DNA of 64,000 nucleotides from Chitinophaga pinensis (GTDB lineage Bacteria; Bacteroidota; Bacteroidia; Chitinophagales; CAIOSU01), in the NCBI GenBank assembly GCA_945901065.1, contig CAMDKI010000002.1, forward strand, positions 62,001 through 126,000. The letters run 5' to 3'. The notes beneath the pieces are model-generated. The model did not search any database and had not been told where the DNA came from. It saw only the letters and a list, made by a program, of their open reading frames with translations. The translations under genes were made by a program, and so were the position numbers. Below, piece by piece: positions 60,001 through 64,000 of this stretch. The first letter of the stretch is position 1. Every line of letters begins with the position of its first letter.

Positions 60001-60954
60001 TTAAAAGAAAGTATAATTAAATCGGAGCAATACTTTGGTGTTGATTAACACATTAAGCGTACTTTGAGTAAGAGGCAACCCATTGGTGCCGTAGGTATAA
60101 ACTACCTTGTTGTTCACTAACAATTCGCTATTGGTATATGAGTTAAAGGTAATTTCTTTCAACTGCTTTTGCGTATCATATTTATAACTTTCGGCCATAC
60201 TTGCCGAAACCGATGCCGTGGCGGTAACTGTATTGCCTACTGGTGCAGCATACAGTATGGTTTCCGATGATTTGGGGCCACCCTCTGTAAACAGCTTGGT
60301 GTTGGTTTGCAACACATTTCCATCTTCGTCTTTTAGGGTAGTGGCGGTAAGCCTGCCTTTACTGTCGTAGGTATTTTCCTTTAAACTGGTTAGCAGGCCA
60401 TTCTCGTTATAGTTTTTTACGAGTTGCACTTGGCCTTTTGCATAAAAAAACGAATCGACATAAACGCCCCAGGTGTTTTTGCTTACGGTGCAAACCTTCC
60501 TATCCAAGGTATCAAAAAAATGCACTACCCTGGTGCGTGATTTATCGCCCCCCCAGTACCAGGTCTCTTCAACCAGTTTGTTGCCTTTGTACTTAAACGT
60601 TACCGAGTCGGTGTAGTCTTGGGTCCAAACTTCTTTAACAATGCGGTTATCAATAGTATAAAAGCTTTGATACTTCTTCACTACCTCGCCCATAGAGCCA
60701 TACACCAGCTCAAAAGTGAGGTTTCCGTTAGCATTATACTCCCTGTAGTAGGCTTTAATTTGCTCGCCAGCCGTTGGCCCGGCTTCATATGCGGTAATAC
60801 TTTTTACCTTTTTGAGTTTATACAACGATGTCAACGGGTCGTCAAAACTAGACTGCTGGGCACTTAAAGGTAGCCCAACGATGCAAATAGCTAAAAAAAC
60901 AAAACTCGAGAAAACGAGTTTATAGGGATTTGAAAGGCTATTGCCTGTGTACAT
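60001..60954 (-). CDS. Secreted YD-repeat-like hypothetical protein
   Basis: About 317 residues from the start at 60954 (MYTGNSLSNPYKLVFSSFVFLAICIVGLPLSAQ), which gives a proper signal peptide; the frame is open 59 codons upstream without coding character. Beta-rich body with repeated FxYxxxG...Y pieces, e.g. AYYREYNANGNLTFELVYG, VTFKYKGNKLVEETWYWGG and YDSKGRLTATTLKDEDGN, like the RHS/YD-type strands of many Bacteroidota exported proteins. Role unknown. Confidence 0.75.
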   Translation of the reverse strand: MYTGNSLSNPYKLVFSSFVFLAICIVGLPLSAQQSSFDDPLTSLYKLKKVKSITAYEAGPTAGEQIKAYYREYNANGNLTFELVYGSMGEVVKKYQSFYTIDNRIVKEVWTQDYTDSVTFKYKGNKLVEETWYWGGDKSRTRVVHFFDTLDRKVCTVSKNTWGVYVDSFFYAKGQVQLVKNYNENGLLTSLKENTYDSKGRLTATTLKDEDGNVLQTNTKLFTEGGPKSSETILYAAPVGNTVTATASVSASMAESYKYDTQKQLKEITFNSYTNSELLVNNKVVYTYGTNGLPLTQSTLNVLINTKVLLRFNYTFF

Positions 60955-61209
60955 ATAGGTTGGAGGGGTATGGTGGTAAGTAGCGTTCACTGGAGTTGGA
61001 GCCAAAGAAGCTGTTGCAAAGGTATGCTGATTTTTTGGATGTAAGCAGGGGTAACAAATAATATTTATTAACTGTTTACCAACACTTTTTATGTAACTAC
61101 TATCTGCCATAACAAGTGCATTTAGGTGCACGAGTTTTTATACCAATATCATACCAAAACTATAGATAAACGTAACCAACATTGATTGAGCTACCCAACC
61201 GAAGTCGGT

Positions 61210-61629
61210 TTATCGCTGCATAAAATACCTAACGGCAGCCTCGTAACCATATAGCCCTAACCCCGAAATGGTTCCTATGGCTTTGGCACTTATGTAGGAA
61301 ACATGCCTAAATTCTTCCCGTGCCATTGGGTTACTTATGTGCACCTCAATTACAGGTGTATCAATGGCTGCAACAGCATCGGCAAGGCCCACCGACGTAT
61401 GGGTAAGGCTGGCAGCATTGAGTATTATACCGGTATACTGTTGGTTGCTTTGTTGCAGCTTATCAATTATGGCCCCTTCGTGGTTACTTTGATAGTAAGA
61501 TAACTCCACTTCTGGGAACATAGCTTGCAATGTTTTTAGGTAGCTCTCAAAATCTTGGTTACCATATATATGCGGCTCGCGCTTACCTAGCAGGTTCAGG
61601 TTCGGTCCGTTAATGATGAGCAGCTTCAT
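61210..61629 (-). CDS. aroQ: 3-dehydroquinate dehydratase, type II
   Basis: A 139-residue cytosolic shikimate-pathway enzyme (3-dehydroquinate to 3-dehydroshikimate). LLIINGPNLNLLGKREPHIYG holds the catalytic Arg and flexible-loop Tyr; LNAASLTHTSVGLADAV and VIEVHISNPMAREEFRHVSYIS give the His and substrate contacts. Full length, usually a dodecamer. On the minus strand it follows the HMG-CoA lyase across a nested repeat pair. Confidence 0.97.
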   Translation of the reverse strand: MKLLIINGPNLNLLGKREPHIYGNQDFESYLKTLQAMFPEVELSYYQSNHEGAIIDKLQQSNQQYTGIILNAASLTHTSVGLADAVAAIDTPVIEVHISNPMAREEFRHVSYISAKAIGTISGLGLYGYEAAVRYFMQR

Positions 61630-61639
61630 GGTTTGATTA

Positions 61640-61824
61640 TTGGTTATTTGCTTGCCTCGCCTAGGGCGAGGGTTATTAGTTGATTGGTGCTCGAATGAAA
61701 TGGTTTTGAAACTAGTAAAGTAGCACTCCGAATTACACCTCCCCTACCCCTCCTTTTTAGGAGGGATGTACTATGTACTAATTAACTAGTAAACAAGTTA
61801 ACCAATAACCAATCCACCAATATA
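61640..61824. repeat. Arm pair with nested 23-bp element between HMG-CoA lyase and aroQ
   Basis: On the minus strand the TTGGTGGATTGGTTATTGG words follow the HMG-CoA lyase stop (61795-61822). Their inverted copy ending in AACCAATAATCAAACC precedes the aroQ ATG and contains the 23-bp element (61650-61672, GCTTGCCTCG...GCGAGGG). CTCCTTTTTAGGAGG lies between. Confidence 0.8.
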
Positions 61825-62694
61825 CTAAACCGGAAACACCTCACCGGCCATGGCCATAGCCTTTCCGAAAGCTTTGCTGTCTAGTCCGGTTGGCAATCCC
61901 ATTTCATCAAAAAACTCCACTAGTCGTTCTGTTGGCATATTGCCCACCAGCTCATCTTTAGCCATAGGGCAGCCGCCAAAGCCCTTCATGGCGCCGTCAA
62001 ATCTGCGGCAACCGCTATGGTATGCTGGTGCTATCTTATCCCTCCAGGTAGCTGGATTGGTATGGAAATGCGCCCCAAACTCCAGTTTCGGGAAACGACG
62101 AATCAATTCGGTATACAAGTAAGTAATAGTATCAGCTTCGGCCACACCAACCGTATCGGATAGCGATAGGTATTTAATGCCCAGTTTCTGCATCTCGTCT
62201 ACCCACTTTTCTACCACTTCAATGTTCCAAGGGTCGCCATAAGGGTTGCCAAAGGCCATAGAAATGTAAAGCACAAACTCTTTATTGCTGTTCACGCAAA
62301 TCTCTTGAATCTGTTTCACGGTCTCCAACGACTGCATAATGGTGCTATTGGTATTGCGCACCTGAAACGTTTCGGATATGGAAAACGGGTAGCCCATAAA
62401 GTTTACCTGCTCAAAGGTGGCAGCCTCTTCGGCACCACGCGCATTGGCTACTATAACCGATAAGCGCGTTTTGGTGTCGCTTAGGTCTAATGCGCGCAAT
62501 ACCTGGGCCGTGTCCGACATTTGGGGAATATATTTGGGCGACACAAAACTGCCACAATCCAACGTATCGAAGCCCACCGAAAGCAAGGCTTGTATGTATT
62601 GCACTTTGGTAGCGGTAGGAATGAAATCGTGGATGCCTTGCATAGCATCGCGAGGGCATTCAATAATCTGTACTCTGTTAGCGGGCTGTGACAT
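61825..62694 (-). CDS. Hydroxymethylglutaryl-CoA lyase
   Basis: About 289 residues from MSQPANRVQIIECPRDAMQGI at 62694; an in-frame ATG at 62760 adds a 22-residue stretch that reads as non-coding. Cleaves HMG-CoA to acetoacetate and acetyl-CoA in leucine degradation and ketogenesis. ECPRDAMQG (catalytic Arg and metal Asp), CGSFVSPKYIPQMSD, SLSDTVGVA, the metal histidine segment GAHFHTN and the Cys-loop region GAMKGFGGCPMAKDELVGN are present. It fits the DRE-TIM metallolyase fold. aroQ lies downstream. Confidence 0.93.
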   Translation of the reverse strand: MSQPANRVQIIECPRDAMQGIHDFIPTATKVQYIQALLSVGFDTLDCGSFVSPKYIPQMSDTAQVLRALDLSDTKTRLSVIVANARGAEEAATFEQVNFMGYPFSISETFQVRNTNSTIMQSLETVKQIQEICVNSNKEFVLYISMAFGNPYGDPWNIEVVEKWVDEMQKLGIKYLSLSDTVGVAEADTITYLYTELIRRFPKLEFGAHFHTNPATWRDKIAPAYHSGCRRFDGAMKGFGGCPMAKDELVGNMPTERLVEFFDEMGLPTGLDSKAFGKAMAMAGEVFPV

Positions 62695-62765
62695 ATTATT
62701 CGTCAGCCAAATTACGGAGACATTGGTGGTTGTGCAAATTAGAAACACTAAATAATGCACAATCT

Positions 62766-62815
62766 AGTTGCGAGTTGCAGCTTGCCTCGCCTTTAGCGCG
62801 GGGTTACGGGTTAGC
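62766..62815 (-). repeat. Heptamer array with nested 23-bp element before HMG-CoA lyase
   Basis: TTGCGAGTTGC then the element GCTTGCCTCGCC...GCGGGG (62780-62802), then GGGTTACGGGTTAGC. The array word (GRGTTRC) continues on both sides of the element. Start-side polarity for the lyase. Confidence 0.8.
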
Positions 62816-63103
62816 AGGTAAAAACGCAATAAATGTATTCAGTTAATCATTACGCACGCTTAGGTTTTTGTCGACATTACATTTGTCTGCAAAGGAACAA
62901 CTGAAATTAACGTGCTGATAATCAATACAATAAGAGACTTGATAAAATAAGGTGTTGACAAATGGGTACAGAAGTATTAATTAACAGACTAGAAAAGCGA
63001 AGTAACCGTTCCAAGATACGTAACAAGAATTTGAATATAACGTAAAAAGGAAGGATTGTGCGAAGTGCGGAGATTGAACAATTTTAAACTGAGGAGGATG
63101 ATT
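62816..63103. other. Divergent spacer with possible promoter and 27-codon frame
   Basis: Together with the array at 62766-62815 this is the 409-bp gap between the HMG-CoA lyase start and the lipoprotein start. TACATTTG at 62878-62885 fits the Bacteroidota -7 box. A 27-codon open frame (62962-63045, MGTEVLINRLEKRSNRS...) follows it, basic and of unknown value. GAGGAGG at 63090-63097 lies upstream of the lipoprotein start. I do not call the small frame a gene. Confidence 0.35.
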
Positions 63104-63490
63104 ATGAGGAAGGTGATTTACTTAACAATGTTGGCAATGGTATTTGCCCTAGTGCATGCCTGTTCATTGAACAATGATATTCTAAGACCTAGCTGCGAAG
63201 TTTTTGAAGTAGAAATGGTTGAAAAATGGTGGGCGCCCGTTGGTTCGAAAACGGACAACAAAATAATGTTCCACTCAAACGGCTTAATGGAAGAAACCAA
63301 CCCTAACAACGGTTGGATGTTTAAGAGTGCCGGCGACAGCGTATCGTACAGCCTTACCAATTGCAACAAATTGGTGGTAACCAACCATACATCTGGCGAT
63401 ATTGAAGAAATGGAAGTGTTTGATTTGATGCCGACCGTAATGGTAATACAAGTAAATGCTGAGGAGCAAATTACATTTAAGAAACAATAA
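63104..63490 (+). CDS. Small lipoprotein
   Basis: About 128 residues from MRKVIYLTMLAMVFALVHAC, a lipoprotein signal with lipobox LVHAC. Start set at 63104 because GAGGAGG lies about 7 bases upstream, ideal spacing, whereas the ATG at 63056 has none. The body is a beta-rich lipocalin-like domain (EKWWAPVGSKTDNKIMFHSNGLMEETNPNNGWMFKSAGDSVSYSLTN). Unknown role in the envelope. Terminator follows. Confidence 0.8.
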   Translation: MRKVIYLTMLAMVFALVHACSLNNDILRPSCEVFEVEMVEKWWAPVGSKTDNKIMFHSNGLMEETNPNNGWMFKSAGDSVSYSLTNCNKLVVTNHTSGDIEEMEVFDLMPTVMVIQVNAEEQITFKKQ

Positions 63491-63524
63491 TTAACAGCAA
63501 ATATAGGTTTTTGGTGAAATGGTG

Positions 63525-63558
63525 AAAGCCGAGCTGTGGTGAGCTCGGCTTTTTTATT
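63525..63558 (+). terminator. Rho-independent terminator
   Basis: Stem AAGCCGAGCT / AGCTCGGCTT with GTGGTG loop and T run, about 35 bp after the lipoprotein. Confidence 0.92.
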
Positions 63559-63568
63559 TTTGAATTTT

Positions 63569-63690
63569 TGAGGTACGATTTACGATTTTGGGTTCCTGAA
63601 TTTCATGATATTGATTTAACCCATAAGTGCAATCGTAATTCGTAAATCGTACTTCGTAAATCGTAATTCGTAAATCGTACCTCGTATTAA
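63569..63690. repeat. Inverted TCGTANN heptamer arms
   Basis: GAGGTACGATTTACGATTTT (63570s) after the lipoprotein terminator, and AATCGTAATTCGTAAATCG units (63628-63688) before the promoter of the last gene. The two arms are reverse complements in word content. Confidence 0.85.
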
Positions 63691-63711
63691 TTAAAGCAAT
63701 GAGTATTTCAC

Positions 63712-63719
63712 TATCTTTG
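63712..63719 (+). promoter_or_regulatory. Bacteroidota -7 promoter box
   Basis: TATCTTTG, an exact TAnnTTTG match, 37 bp before the ATG at 63756. Confidence 0.65.
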
Positions 63720-63755
63720 CACGGCGTTTTAAAATCAAGAAAAAAACCTAAAGAA

Positions 63756-64000
63756 ATGCAAAAAACTAAACAGGATTACCTACAGGAAACCATTGAACAC
63801 ATTGACATAACTAAGTATGATGTGGTACCTATGGTAGATGCTATGGGCAATATGGCTTTCCAGGCCCGTAACCTGCACAATGCAGCCCGTATATTTGATA
63901 TGATGCAACAAGACAAGGACGCCGTGGTGTTTCTTACCTTGGCTGGCTCACTCATCAGCGCTGGTTTGAAAAAGACCATCCTTACTATGGTAGAAAACCA
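63756..64000 (+). CDS. Deoxyhypusine synthase-like protein, 3' end beyond window
   Basis: 81 codons seen: MQKTKQDYLQETIEHIDITKYDVVPMVDAMG, then NMAFQARNLHNAARIFDMMQ and FLTLAGSLISAGLKKTIL. These are the N-terminal motifs of the deoxyhypusine synthase/homospermidine synthase family (NAD-binding loop LTLAGSLISAGLK). Bacteria lack hypusine-containing eIF5A, so bacterial members are thought to make homospermidine or a related polyamine. The catalytic Lys lies beyond the window. Confidence 0.9.
   Translation, partial: MQKTKQDYLQETIEHIDITKYDVVPMVDAMGNMAFQARNLHNAARIFDMMQQDKDAVVFLTLAGSLISAGLKKTILTMVEN

Noticed and set aside
62962..63045. 27-codon basic frame upstream of the lipoprotein
   Set aside because: No ribosome site, no homologue recognised, and codon use not distinctive; kept only as a note.

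Overview
The window is about 47-50 % GC chromosomal DNA of a member of the Bacteroidota, most likely a Chitinophagales/Sphingobacteriales-type bacterium. Three things point there. Secreted proteins carry type IX secretion (T9SS) C-terminal sorting domains of type A and type B. Several starts are preceded by the Bacteroidota -7 promoter TAnnTTTG. Families typical of the phylum are present (DUF4296 and DUF3276 proteins, an S1 ribosomal protein with a long acidic N-terminus). No rRNA, tRNA, CRISPR array, prophage or complete insertion sequence was seen.

Layout. 1-4475 (minus) is a very large repeat-containing secreted protein running off the left edge. 4.7-12.6 kb holds a GH43-type glycosidase, acetyl-CoA synthetase, an NRDE protein, folD, a crotonase, a four-helix-bundle (S23) gene and an unknown protein. 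12.8-20 kb holds a dockerin/cohesin-like T9SS protein, a penicillin-acylase-like hydrolase and a VWA membrane protein. 20-32 kb holds fabG, sucD, small secreted and lipoproteins, a P4-type acid phosphatase, a sodium/solute symporter with a 37-residue membrane partner, and a PIG-L deacetylase. 32-41 kb is accessory in character: an EVE protein, a REP-transposase remnant, an AT-rich T9SS type-B protein bracketed by direct repeats, rpsA, an unknown protein with repeats inside its coding sequence, and a PhoD-like phosphatase. 41-50 kb holds an acetate kinase-PduL fusion, a class IV aminotransferase, a DUF433/DUF5615 pair, scoB and scoA split by a second S23 gene, a YggS protein and an acyl-CoA dehydrogenase-SCP2 fusion. 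50-64 kb holds leucine-type dehydrogenase, an ABC exporter, ychF, hflX, acylphosphatase, enoyl-CoA hydratase, aroQ, an HMG-CoA lyase and the start of a deoxyhypusine-synthase-like gene.

Metabolic theme (inference): leucine-type dehydrogenase, acyl-CoA dehydrogenase, crotonases, HMG-CoA lyase and 3-oxoacid CoA-transferase together would degrade leucine to acetoacetyl-CoA and acetyl-CoA. The AckA-PduL fusion and acetyl-CoA synthetase would interconvert acetyl-CoA and acetate.

The most unusual content is between the genes. Arrays of 7- or 8-bp words (GRGTTRC, TCGTANN, AATTTGAA, GTCCACA and others) lie next to many stop and start codons. Their polarity is fixed: an arm begins at or just after a stop codon and its reverse complement precedes the next start codon. 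At eight places both arms are present between co-directional genes, and two of those pairs enclose an S23 gene. A 23-bp hairpin element (GCTTGCCTCG...CGAGGG) is nested inside arrays of different words at five places, once within a coding sequence. These patterns are read directly from the sequence; their mechanism is not known.
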